DNA from: CBDEGU01 sp965238045
GTDB taxonomy: Bacteria > Acidobacteriota > Terriglobia > Bryobacterales > UBA6623
Assembly: GCA_965238045.1 (NCBI GenBank)
Contig: CBDEGU010000007.1
Coordinates: 124,001-188,000 of the forward strand
Length of the DNA stretch: 64,000 bases
Reading direction: 5' to 3'
The position numbers and the translations under genes are program-made. Position 1 is the stretch's first letter. Each line of letters starts with the position of its first letter. The notes below the pieces were generated by a model. It worked only from the letters and a program-made list of their open reading frames with translations. It searched no databases and was not told the DNA's origin. This document shows, one piece after another, positions 1-8,122 of this stretch.

Positions 1-149
1 GCCCTCGGGCGGGCCGTCATCTGGGTGTAGGGGACGGTGGAGTGATCGGCGTCCGCGAAGCTGCGCCCTCCCTGGGCGGCGGCGGACTGCGCGCCGAGGA
101 CGAGCGCGGCGGCAAGAACAATCGAGGGACCGCTGCGGCCGTGGTTCAT
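1..149 (-). CDS. exported protein, 5' part only
   Basis: The first 49 codons of a minus-strand gene that continues beyond the left edge. It starts at the ATG ending at 149 and is open to the edge. The N-terminus has the form of a Sec signal peptide: a short polar start, a run of Ala/Leu/Val (residues about 9-24) and a likely signal-peptidase site around AAAQG. The mature part begins with a polar segment (SFADADHSTVPYTQ). No family can be named from this fragment. The 123-base gap to the next gene on the same strand argues against tight coupling. Confidence 0.6.
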   Translation of the reverse strand, partial: MNHGRSGPSIVLAAALVLGAQSAAAQGGRSFADADHSTVPYTQMTARPR

Positions 150-272
150 GATGAGGACTAGTTTGGCAGAAAGCACGGCGGGGTGTGTACTCCGGCCAAG
201 GCTTCGATATGCGCCTCAACGGCGTGGATCACCAGCCGGGGGAAGTGCCAGCATTCCAGCCGAGGCCGGTTC

Positions 273-1253
273 TCAACGGCCGACGTGGCTAAAGCCTTGG
301 CTGATTTCCGCGGGGATAGCGGCTATGCTTTTTTGATGCGGCGGTATGGACGATTGATAGCGGAGGTCGGGCGACCTCAGTTTGTACCCCAGCGGGTCTC
401 CACTGAGAACGACTTCAAAGAACTCATACGAGTTTGGGAAAACGCTCCGCATTTCGCCTTCGTCTTGAAACAACTCTGGAACGTCTGGCAAACCCGTGAA
501 CTCAAAAATGATCACCGGACGATTGCGGTTCAGCACGTCTTTGAGGCCTCTCAAGGCTAGTTTTTCGTAGCCTTCGATGTCCACCTTCATCAGACCGACC
601 CCAGAGATGCCCATCTTCTCAAAATAGGTATCGCCCTTCATGATCTTCAGCTTCAAGGCCGCGGAGCCCTGGTTCTCACCTGCCTCGAGCACGAACGAAC
701 CGGCTCCTAAATTATCCCGGCTAGGCTCTTGAAAAGGAAGCTCCGCATCTCGCTCTCCTAGCCCCACCGGATGAATCACGATATTCGTAATTTCACTGGC
801 TGCTACGGATTTCTTAAATCGCTCAAGGACGGGCACATAGGGGTCAAATGCGTGGACGGCATCCGCGTGTTTCGACATGTACAGACTATGCAACCCTGAG
901 TTCGCGCCCACGTCGACGAAAACCAGATGGTCTCTATCTAAGATTTCAGCCGAGTGTTTCAGAAACGCGAGTTCCGCGGGCTCCCAGCTTCCGTAACAGA
1001 GGAGATATATGTCGGTCAATGACGACGTATCGCCGTAGTATGTCGTCCCAAAGTAGTCAATGGTAAACATTCGACCGGGCGCGATCGTACAATCGGGACT
1101 TGGCGTAACCCAGCGACCGACAAGCGCACTGGCAAAAACCGCTCTCGCCTGAGGAAGACTCAGCAACCAGTACGCGCCGGAGGCCAAGACGAGAAGAACG
1201 CCGATCGCCAGAATATTCTGTGCCAGTCGTTTCATTGCAGCCCTCTTGACCAC
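273..1253 (-). CDS. membrane-anchored FkbM-family methyltransferase
   Basis: A 326-residue SAM-dependent methyltransferase of the FkbM type. Residues about 12-32 form one hydrophobic helix, so the enzyme is probably anchored with its catalytic domain on one face of the membrane. The SAM-binding motif I is FVDVGANSG (about 112-120), followed by the acidic AFDPY strand and the FkbM hallmark LMKVDIEGYEKLALRGL in the second half. FkbM enzymes methylate hydroxyl groups of sugars or secondary metabolites; the substrate here is unknown. Met7 (MKRLAQ) is an equally good start. A second anchored FkbM protein lies at 25799-26887, but the two differ clearly in sequence. Confidence 0.85.
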   Translation of the reverse strand: MVKRAAMKRLAQNILAIGVLLVLASGAYWLLSLPQARAVFASALVGRWVTPSPDCTIAPGRMFTIDYFGTTYYGDTSSLTDIYLLCYGSWEPAELAFLKHSAEILDRDHLVFVDVGANSGLHSLYMSKHADAVHAFDPYVPVLERFKKSVAASEITNIVIHPVGLGERDAELPFQEPSRDNLGAGSFVLEAGENQGSAALKLKIMKGDTYFEKMGISGVGLMKVDIEGYEKLALRGLKDVLNRNRPVIIFEFTGLPDVPELFQDEGEMRSVFPNSYEFFEVVLSGDPLGYKLRSPDLRYQSSIPPHQKSIAAIPAEISQGFSHVGR

Positions 1254-1393
1254 GCCCGATGGCAGGCTATCGGCCGGCCAAAACCATGCGCGGTATGGCC
1301 CAGCTTAAACTGTTGGAAAGGGGGAGGTCTACCCGGGTTTGAGTTGCGGCCTTCCTGGCGCGGAACAGGACCGGTTGTCTCTCAGCCTGTCAA

Positions 1394-1445
1394 CCCGCAT
1401 TTCTCACCACACTTGTATGTGGCAAGGCAGGGATAAGAGGTGAGC
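1394..1445 (+). repeat. dispersed ~50-bp hairpin repeat, copy A
   Basis: This intergenic sequence starts CCCGCATTTCTCACCAC and runs through TTGTATGTGGCAAGG to GGTGAG. It recurs almost unchanged in the opposite orientation at 18068-18117. Its ends are complementary (CTCACC with GGTGAG), so it can fold as a stem-loop with a smaller CTTG/CAAG stem inside. It lies in the gap between the FkbM gene and the racemase-type gene. It could be a REP- or MITE-like unit or the end of a lost insertion sequence. Confidence 0.6.
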
Positions 1446-1460
1446 GAGAATCGAGGGCTC

Positions 1461-2651
1461 TCATTCAGCTTGATGCCGGCGGGCTAGTTTGTCGTTGAGG
1501 GTGACGCCGAAGCCGGGACGCTCCGAGAGGGTGAGATATCCTTTGTCGATGGCCTCGGGCGGGTCGAGCAGCTCGGCTCGCCAGGGTACTTCGCCATGGG
1601 AAAACTCGAGAATCTGAAAGTTGGGGAGTCCGGCGCAGACCTGGGCCGCCGCAACGTTGCCGACCGGACTGGCCGGGCCATGGGGCGAGCAAGGAAGGCC
1701 GGCGGCTTCGGCCATGGCCGAGATTTTTTTGAGTTCGAGCATGCCGCCGCAATACTTCACATCGGGCATCAGAATGTCGGCGGCGCGGGCCTCGATGTAG
1801 CGCAAATTCTCCTCAACGCCGAAGAGGGATTCGCCCCCCGCGGTGGGAGCTTTGGCCTCGCGGTTGATGGCGGCCAGATCGCCGGGCGATTTTGAAACCT
1901 CTTCCAGCCAGAACAGATCCAGCGGCTCCATGCGGCGGGCGAGGTCGAGTCCGCCTGCGAGATCAAAATTACTGTGCGCGTCGATTAGCAAATCGCCACT
2001 CGGACCGAGAACTTCGCGGACGGCCCGGGCGCAGTCGATCCCTAGCTGGGTGTGGGCCTTGCGGCCGGCGGCGGTGGTCATCCGGTTCATGCCGTCGAAC
2101 GGGGCGAGCTTAATGGCGTCGAATCCGGCGGCGGCGGCGCTGCGTGCCATGGCGGCGAAACCTTCAGGGGTGCGCTGCTCGGTGGACCGGTTGATGTTGG
2201 CGTAGTTGCGAATCTTGTCGCGCAGCTTGCCGCCGAAGAGCTGATAGGTTGGCACGCCGGCGACTTGGCCTTGCAAGTCGTAGAGGGCCTGTTCGATGGC
2301 GCTGAAGGCGCAGGAGGCCGAGCGGCGGTGGGCGGCGTGCTCGGGCCAGACCGATTGACGCAGCCACTCGATGTCGTAGATCGAGCGGCCTTGGATTCGC
2401 TCGAAGTATTCTTGGAGCTTGATGACCTGCGGATCGTCTTTGCCGGCGTGGGAGGCGTCGCCGATGCCGGTCAGCCCGGCGCTGGTCTGAAGACGCGCCA
2501 GGACCCAATTGCCGCGCCGGTTGACGCGCACGCGAATGATTTCGAGGCCCGTGACGAGGACCCTGGCGGCATGGCGGTCAGGCGGTGTGCCTGCGCCGCA
2601 CGCGGTGAGGACAGCCGTGCTGGAGAGTAGAAATTGGCGGCGCGGCATCAC
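1461..2651 (-). CDS. mandelate racemase/muconate lactonizing enzyme family protein (enolase superfamily)
   Basis: A 396-residue enolase-superfamily enzyme with an export signal. The N-terminus MMPRRQFLLSS has a twin arginine, and LTACG resembles a lipobox, so it may be a Tat-exported lipoprotein. The capping domain is followed by the barrel with the lysine segment DAIKLAPF, the metal ligands LLIDAHSNF (Asp), FWLEEVS (Glu) and TAGGESLFG (Glu), and a late SPHGPASPVG histidine, as in sugar-acid dehydratases and racemases of this superfamily. Only one Lys of the usual KxK pair is visible. The likely role is abstraction of a proton alpha to a carboxylate; the substrate cannot be told. A CocE-type hydrolase lies 69 bases upstream on the same strand. 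Confidence 0.85.
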   Translation of the reverse strand: MMPRRQFLLSSTAVLTACGAGTPPDRHAARVLVTGLEIIRVRVNRRGNWVLARLQTSAGLTGIGDASHAGKDDPQVIKLQEYFERIQGRSIYDIEWLRQSVWPEHAAHRRSASCAFSAIEQALYDLQGQVAGVPTYQLFGGKLRDKIRNYANINRSTEQRTPEGFAAMARSAAAAGFDAIKLAPFDGMNRMTTAAGRKAHTQLGIDCARAVREVLGPSGDLLIDAHSNFDLAGGLDLARRMEPLDLFWLEEVSKSPGDLAAINREAKAPTAGGESLFGVEENLRYIEARAADILMPDVKYCGGMLELKKISAMAEAAGLPCSPHGPASPVGNVAAAQVCAGLPNFQILEFSHGEVPWRAELLDPPEAIDKGYLTLSERPGFGVTLNDKLARRHQAE

Positions 2652-2720
2652 AGGGAGATTGTACTGCTTCGAGGCGTGCGGTGGGAAGCAACGGTCGCTC
2701 GTGCCGGCGCTCCGGTCTGG

Positions 2721-4631
2721 CTAACGCGCCGGGATCACCGGCACCAGAATGTGCGACGGTCTGGCGCGGTCGTGATAGATCGTATTGAGGGCTTCGATTC
2801 GGCGGCGGTGATCGTTCAAGGGCTCGCCGGTATTGGGATTCACATCGAAGCGCGGGAAGTTGCTGCTTGAGATATCTACCCGCAGGCGGTGTCCTTTTTG
2901 AAAAATATTCGATGTGGGATAGAAGTGGATCGTGAACTGGTGGACGGTTCCCGGCTCCATGAGTTTTTCTTCGTTGATCGAATCGCGGAAGCGGGCGCGG
3001 AGGATGCCGTCGCCGATGTTCATATCGAAGCCGCCGGGATAGTCCTGGTTGGGCGGATGAACGTCGATGAGTTTGGCCGTGAAATCGGTATCCACCGCCG
3101 AGGAAGACGCCCAAAGCTCGACCTGCAATTCGCCGGTCACCTCGAGGTCCTGGGTCAGAGGCGCGGACTGGAACACGACGACGTCATTGCGCGCCGATAG
3201 CGGAAGGGGCGTCTGTGCGTTCCAGACGTGCGGCCCGCCTTTCTGGTCCCAGGCGCCCTGCAAGAGGATCCCCGTGTTTGAGGACGTATTGCCCCCGATG
3301 GTCGGAACCGGGTTTCGCGGATCGAATAGATAGGTTGTCGAGTGCTTGCCGGCGGCGGGCGGTGTCGGCGACAAGATTCCGTCCCCGTGCAGGTAGTACT
3401 TGGTGTATTGCGTGCGCGCCAGCGGCCACTCGTTTTCCTCGCGCCAGGAACCGCCGTGATTCTTGAAGCCGCGTTCGTCTTTGCGCTCGTCGCCTCCGCC
3501 CATGACGAAGATACGGACCTTGGTTTTGAAAGGCGCGCTCTTGCCCACTGCGTTGTCCTTGCCTTTGAGCCAGTGGTCGTACCACTGGAGGCGCCAGGCC
3601 AGCGGGTCGGCGATGGGGGCTTGGGGGCCGAAGCTGACCTGTCCGTGGGCGGACTCGCCCTGGCGGCCGTGAATCCAGGGCCCCATGATGAGGTAGACCG
3701 GTTGGGTGAGCTTCGAGCTCAGTACGCGATAGTTCGCTGTGGTGTTGCTGGCCCAGGAATCGTACCAACCGCCGACCAAGTAGACGGGGATGTCCTTGTA
3801 GCGCTGGGGAAAGTCGATGATATTGTTTTGCTCCCAGAAGGGACCATTCGCGCCGTTCTTCATGCCGTCGACGAGCCAGTCTTCGTATTCGGGAATGAGC
3901 TTCAGGGGTGTCGTGCCGCGGCGGAGGGGGAGCTGGAGCAGGTAATCGCGGCGGTTCTCCATCATCTCGCGCAGTACGGCGGCGGTGGCCCGATCGCGGC
4001 TCTGCCTGCTGCCTCGCGGACCGGCGATGGAGTAGATCCAGTTCCAGAAGCGCAACTCGAACGCGCCACCGTTGCGCATGCTGGCATAGCCGAGGTTCGA
4101 CATCGCGTCGACGGGGATGACGGTGACGAGATTCGGCGGTTGGGCCATCGCCATGGCGTGCTGGGTGCCACCGACGTAGGAGGTGCCGATCATGCCGATC
4201 TTGCCGTTGGACCAGGACTGGCGGCCGATCCAGCCGGCGAGGTCGAAACCGTCGCGGCCGCCGTCGTTGAGCATGTGCCAGACACCTTCGGATTTGTAGC
4301 GTCCGCGAGTGTCCTGGGCGACGAAGGCGTAGCCGTGAGAGGCGTAGTAGCGGCCTAGCTTCGCCGTGCCCGAAGTATCTTTGCTGTAAGGCGTGCGGGT
4401 CAGAATGACCGGGAACTTGCCATCGACAAGCGCGCCGTCGCTGGCCGGCAGATAAACGTCGGTAGCGAGCCTGACGCCATCGCGCATCGGCGCCATGACG
4501 TCCTTGATTACGATGAAGCCGAAAGGGCCGCGGCTGTCGGCAAGGCCCGAGGAAGGGGCAAGCGCGGTGAGAAGGATCAGGAGGAGCAGGAATGGGCGGA
4601 CTGGAAAATATCTTGCCCGATGATTTGACAT
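2721..4631 (-). CDS. CocE/NonD-family exported hydrolase (X-Pro dipeptidyl-peptidase type)
   Basis: A 636-residue serine hydrolase. I chose the ATG at 4631 because it begins MSNHRARYFPVRPFLLLL, a clear signal peptide ending near GLADS. The longer reading frame would overlap the upstream adenosyltransferase gene. The catalytic alpha/beta-hydrolase domain contains PMRDGVRLATDVYLP (about 48-62), the AQDTRGR strand and the nucleophile elbow GMIGTSYVGG (Ser about 151). The C-terminal half has the jelly-roll-like region typical of CocE/NonD proteins (DLEVTGELQVELWASS). Known members cleave acyl esters or X-Pro dipeptides, probably outside the cytoplasm here. The exact substrate is unknown. Confidence 0.88.
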   Translation of the reverse strand: MSNHRARYFPVRPFLLLLILLTALAPSSGLADSRGPFGFIVIKDVMAPMRDGVRLATDVYLPASDGALVDGKFPVILTRTPYSKDTSGTAKLGRYYASHGYAFVAQDTRGRYKSEGVWHMLNDGGRDGFDLAGWIGRQSWSNGKIGMIGTSYVGGTQHAMAMAQPPNLVTVIPVDAMSNLGYASMRNGGAFELRFWNWIYSIAGPRGSRQSRDRATAAVLREMMENRRDYLLQLPLRRGTTPLKLIPEYEDWLVDGMKNGANGPFWEQNNIIDFPQRYKDIPVYLVGGWYDSWASNTTANYRVLSSKLTQPVYLIMGPWIHGRQGESAHGQVSFGPQAPIADPLAWRLQWYDHWLKGKDNAVGKSAPFKTKVRIFVMGGGDERKDERGFKNHGGSWREENEWPLARTQYTKYYLHGDGILSPTPPAAGKHSTTYLFDPRNPVPTIGGNTSSNTGILLQGAWDQKGGPHVWNAQTPLPLSARNDVVVFQSAPLTQDLEVTGELQVELWASSSAVDTDFTAKLIDVHPPNQDYPGGFDMNIGDGILRARFRDSINEEKLMEPGTVHQFTIHFYPTSNIFQKGHRLRVDISSSNFPRFDVNPNTGEPLNDHRRRIEALNTIYHDRARPSHILVPVIPAR

Positions 4632-4671
4632 ATGGCTCTTGAGTCGCTGACTACAAGGATTATTCCGCGAT

Positions 4672-5307
4672 CTAGTCACTGCTTCGAGCAGACGCCGACT
4701 CATTCGGGCTCCAGAGGGTCTCGGTGGCGCCGAGGACGGCGCATACTTGGCGGCTCCAGACGAAGAACGCGTCGCTGAGGCGGTTCAGGTAACGGATGGT
4801 CTCGGGCGGTACCGGCTCCTGGCGGGATAGGGAGAGGATCAGGCGCTCGGCGCGCCGACAAACGGTGCGGCAGATGTGGAGGTCGGTATTCAAGCGGCAA
4901 CCGCCGGGGAGCACGAACGAGGGCAACCGTTCGAGTTGCGCGTTGGCCTGGTCGATTTCGGTTTCGAGTTGCTCGACATCGGCCGCGGTGACGGTGGGTT
5001 GTTTCGGGCCGGCGTCGCCGGGGCTGGCCGCGAGGATGGAGCCGAGGTTGAATAGCTCGTGCTGCACGCGCAGGAGAATCGCGCCGACGCGGGCGATCTC
5101 TCGGTGGCCGGAGGCGAGATCCTGGGCCGAAACACAGGCGGCGCCGATGAAGGCGCTGAGTTCGTCAATGGTTCCGTAGGCGCAGATGCGGGGATGGTCT
5201 TTGGGTATGCGTTTGCCGCCCGCGAGACTGGTCTCTCCGAGATCGCCCCGGCGGGTGTAGATGCGGTTGAGCGAGAGCTTGGGTTCGTTGAAGGTTTGCC
5301 CGGCCAT
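4672..5307 (-). CDS. PduO-type cob(I)yrinic acid a,c-diamide adenosyltransferase
   Basis: A 211-residue corrinoid adenosyltransferase that transfers the 5'-deoxyadenosyl group of ATP to cob(I)alamin to give coenzyme B12. The N-terminal ATP-binding motif TRRGDLGETSLAGG (about 18-31) and the following YGTIDELSAFIG are diagnostic of the PduO/MMAB family. The later RRAERLI and YLNRLSDAFFVWSR helices complete the active site of the trimer. The ATG at 5307 leaves about 17 residues before the first motif. It is probably cytoplasmic. It ends 40 bases before the start of the CocE-type gene on the same strand, so the two may be co-transcribed. No other B12 gene is in the window. Confidence 0.92.
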   Translation of the reverse strand: MAGQTFNEPKLSLNRIYTRRGDLGETSLAGGKRIPKDHPRICAYGTIDELSAFIGAACVSAQDLASGHREIARVGAILLRVQHELFNLGSILAASPGDAGPKQPTVTAADVEQLETEIDQANAQLERLPSFVLPGGCRLNTDLHICRTVCRRAERLILSLSRQEPVPPETIRYLNRLSDAFFVWSRQVCAVLGATETLWSPNESASARSSD

Positions 5308-5432
5308 GGCCTACATTCCTATGGCATACATCATAGTTGTTGGGGCGGGTGTGCGGTAGATATGGTCTTTGCGAAGATCGGGATTCGGAAGCAACCGGGG
5401 GCGGAAGCGGGGCCGGGCGAGGAGGCGGGTTC

Positions 5433-5951
5433 ATGAGGAGTGTGGAATGGATGCGGGTGGCTGTGCTGCTTGCGGTTACTCTTGCGGGAGCGTGCAGCGG
5501 GAAGAGTGGCGCCGAGGCGGAGCGCCGGAGCGCTGACCAAGAGCAAATTCGCCTCGCGGTGGCGCGCGCTGTCGAGGCGCTCAACGCCGGGGATGTTGAG
5601 GCGATGGTGGCGATGCATACCAGCGACGCGGTTGTGCTCAAACCACATGCCCGGCCCGAGAGGGGGCTGGAGGCGATCGGGGCTTCGCTTGCCGAACTTG
5701 CCGGGCGGTTCGAGATTCGAGAGTCGCGGACGATCGAAGAAGTGACCATCGCCGCAGACTGGGCGATCGTCTGGGGTGAGTATGAAGTCAGGCTCACGCC
5801 CCGGCAGGGCGGCGAAGGGATGGGCGAGAGGGGCAAATACCTCGACGTGCTTCGCAAGGAGGATGGCGAGTGGAAATTCGCCCGCTCGGCGTGGAATACG
5901 AGTGAGCCTCGAGCGGGGGCCGGAGAGGGCGGAGAACGGAAGGGATTCTGA
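5433..5951 (+). CDS. SnoaL-like/DUF4440 (NTF2-fold) exported protein
   Basis: A 172-residue protein. The ATG at 5433 is preceded by GGAGG at a suitable distance and opens a lipoprotein-like signal (MRSVEWMRVAVLLAVTLAG, then AC). The mature domain fits the SnoaL-like cone fold: a first helix DQEQIRLAVARAVEALNAGD, MVAMHTSDAVVLKPH, then a curved sheet ending LRKEDGEWKFARSAWN. Such domains bind small hydrophobic ligands or act as steroid-delta-isomerase-like enzymes; no catalytic residues can be assigned here. It is divergent from the adenosyltransferase gene and 89 bases upstream of hemQ, so co-transcription with hemQ is possible. Confidence 0.75.
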   Translation: MRSVEWMRVAVLLAVTLAGACSGKSGAEAERRSADQEQIRLAVARAVEALNAGDVEAMVAMHTSDAVVLKPHARPERGLEAIGASLAELAGRFEIRESRTIEEVTIAADWAIVWGEYEVRLTPRQGGEGMGERGKYLDVLRKEDGEWKFARSAWNTSEPRAGAGEGGERKGF

Positions 5952-6040
5952 TACAGTGATGGTTGCTTTTTCGGGTAGCCCTTTGAGGCAATTCTAAGCT
6001 TCGCTGTTTACCCAAGCTTTACCCCAGTTCGGCAACAATT

Positions 6041-6979
6041 ATGAGTCATTCGAAAGAAACACCCCCCGCCCACCGGCCACCTGAGGCGGGGGGCCAAGTC
6101 CCGAGTCCGGCGGCGCCCTTGACGCTGGACGGCTCCGCGGTCTTGCATCAGTTTTTTCGTATCCGCTGGCGGGCCTGGAAGGCGCTGGCGGCCGAAACGC
6201 AAAGCGAGATCGCCGGTGAGGCCGCCGCCGCATTGGCTGAGATGGAAGGTCACCCGGAAGGAGGCAGCGCGCTCTACGCCGAGCTGGGCCACAAGGGTGA
6301 CTTGATCTTTCTTCACTTTCGGCGCGAATTTGACGGCATTCATCAGGCGGAGATGGATGTGTCGCAGTTGCGGCTGAGTGAATTTCTTGAGCCCTCAATG
6401 TCGTACGTCTCGGCGGTGGAACTGGGGCTCTACGCGGCCTCGGTGCAATTGTACCGCTCGCTCGAGGAGCAGGGCGTCGCACCGGGCGGCGAGGAGTGGA
6501 AGAAGGCCGAGGCGGAGAAACTCGAAGAACAGCGGCGGGCGATGGCGCCGCGGCTCTGGCCGAAGGTTCCGCCGTACCGGTATTTGTGTTTCTATCCCAT
6601 GGACAAGAAGCGCGACGAGGTCAACAACTGGTATACGGTGCCGATCGCCGAGCGGGGCCGCATGATGCGCGACCACGGGATGATCGGCAGAACCTATGCC
6701 GGCAAGGTGAAGCAGATCATCTCCGCATCGATTGGTTTCGACGACTGGGAATGGGGTGTGGACCTGTTTGCCAACGATCCGCTGGTGTTCAAGCAATTGA
6801 TCTATGAGATGCGCTTTGACGAAGCAAGCGCGCTGTACGCGTTATTTGGCAAGTTCTACCTGGGATTGCGGCTGCCCCCTAGCGAACTGGGTGCGTTTCT
6901 GAGCGGCAAGACGCCCAGCTACGATCCTCCGGAGATGCCGAAAGGTCCGCCGCCGATGCCACAGGGGCGTCCGGGCTAG
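6041..6979 (+). CDS. hemQ: HemQ: coproheme decarboxylase (chlorite dismutase family)
   Basis: A 312-residue chlorite-dismutase-fold protein that decarboxylates iron-coproporphyrin III to haem b with hydrogen peroxide, the last step of the coproporphyrin-dependent haem pathway. It is cytoplasmic. The second ferredoxin-like half holds the family signature: YPMDKKR (185-191) with the reactive tyrosine, NWYTVPIAERGRMMRDHGM with the proximal haem histidine (about 212), and IGRTYAGKVKQIISASIGF. The glutamine of true chlorite dismutases is not expected in this clade. A Pro-rich tail of about 25 residues ends the protein. An N-terminal extension (about 1-30) is rich in Pro and polar residues. No other haem gene is nearby. 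Confidence 0.93.
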   Translation: MSHSKETPPAHRPPEAGGQVPSPAAPLTLDGSAVLHQFFRIRWRAWKALAAETQSEIAGEAAAALAEMEGHPEGGSALYAELGHKGDLIFLHFRREFDGIHQAEMDVSQLRLSEFLEPSMSYVSAVELGLYAASVQLYRSLEEQGVAPGGEEWKKAEAEKLEEQRRAMAPRLWPKVPPYRYLCFYPMDKKRDEVNNWYTVPIAERGRMMRDHGMIGRTYAGKVKQIISASIGFDDWEWGVDLFANDPLVFKQLIYEMRFDEASALYALFGKFYLGLRLPPSELGAFLSGKTPSYDPPEMPKGPPPMPQGRPG

Positions 6980-7167
6980 GACCCCGTGGTGCACGAAAAA
7001 AGGGTATAGCCATCGAATCTCCCGCTTCACTCGCGGAAGAAACAAATCAGTTCGGCGAGCGAAAATCGGCGGGCCGTCCCCCTTTTTCTCCTGGGGGGCG
7101 GTAACCAAGGAGGCCGATGATTCGCCTCTGTGGCTGGTTCCGTTAATGCGGCGAGTAGACCACTGTC

Positions 7168-8097
7168 ATGGGCTTGACTCCTAACCCGGTGCTGCCGGAT
7201 TCGAAACGGCGGCGCGATCCGAGGGAAGGTTCCGGGGAAGGTCCTGGGCCGCCGGGCGTTGACTGGCGATCGGTTCTTGCCTTGATCTCGGCCCTTGTGG
7301 CCGTGACTGTCGTCGGCGGCTCGCTGTGGCTGGTTCGTCTTGTCGACGAGCGAAGCGCGGCCTTGGAAGGCCGCTGGGCGGCGGTGCGGGCGCATGTCGA
7401 GGCGGCTAGAGCCTCGGCGCGGGAAGCGAATGAACTGGTCCTGCTGGCCGAGCGGCAGGCCGAGATCGCCGCCGGGCGGGCCGAGAACGCGCGGGGCGCG
7501 GCGGGGACGGCCGCACGGAAGGCTCAAACAGCCGCGCGGGTCTCCCGGCAGCTTCGCTCGCAGGCGCAAGAGGCCGGCCTGAAAGCGGCCGACGTGGAAT
7601 ACCGGCTCGAGGAGAGCATCGCGAGAGCCAGCCGGATCGAAGAGACTTTGCGGCGAACCCGCGAAGAAGTGGCCCGGCTTGCCCGGCGACTTGAAACCGC
7701 CGAGCAGCAAACGGCGCGGGCGCGCGAAGAGGAACGGAAGACGCGCGGGCAGCTCGCGAGCGCCCAGGCTCGCGAAGACGGCATGCAGCGGCGCGAGCAG
7801 CGGCTGAACAAGGAGTTCGTCGCCGCGCTGGGCGAGGCGCGAGGCGTGGTGCGCCAGGCGATCAGGGGTCAGAGCGCGGCGAGCCGGGCGCAGGAGCGGG
7901 CCGAGGCAGCCTTGCAGCACATTTTTCGCGAAGCGGGTCTCTCTGGGGATCGAAACTCCCCGCTGCCGTCCGCGGTCCCAAACTTGCACGACTATCACAA
8001 CCTGGCACAGCGGGCGCGGGCGGCACGGGCCGAAGCTCGGCGGGCGCTGGAAAAGGCGCGCGTCGAACTCGATAGTCTGGCCTTGGTTCACCGTTGA
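7168..8097 (+). CDS. membrane-anchored coiled-coil protein of unknown function
   Basis: 309 residues. A basic, Pro-rich N-terminus is followed by one transmembrane helix (about 34-54, SVLALISALVAVTVVGG) and then about 220 residues of Ala/Glu/Arg-rich heptads that should form a long coiled coil. The topology would place the coil on one side of the membrane. The pattern resembles scaffold or stalk proteins but no family is recognised. The opposite strand is also open over this stretch, which is usual for GC-rich coiled-coil genes; the plus strand was preferred because it gives a sensible membrane segment and coiled coil. IS630 insertion 1 starts 25 bases after the stop. Confidence 0.6.
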   Translation: MGLTPNPVLPDSKRRRDPREGSGEGPGPPGVDWRSVLALISALVAVTVVGGSLWLVRLVDERSAALEGRWAAVRAHVEAARASAREANELVLLAERQAEIAAGRAENARGAAGTAARKAQTAARVSRQLRSQAQEAGLKAADVEYRLEESIARASRIEETLRRTREEVARLARRLETAEQQTARAREEERKTRGQLASAQAREDGMQRREQRLNKEFVAALGEARGVVRQAIRGQSAASRAQERAEAALQHIFREAGLSGDRNSPLPSAVPNLHDYHNLAQRARAARAEARRALEKARVELDSLALVHR

Positions 8098-8122
8098 AGT
8101 GGGGGTCCGGGTTTGGATACTA

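Noticed and set aside
3342..4358. Long open frame on the plus strand opposite the CocE-type hydrolase
   Set aside because: It is a shadow of the GC-rich minus-strand gene; no motif, and the opposite strand encodes a complete enzyme.
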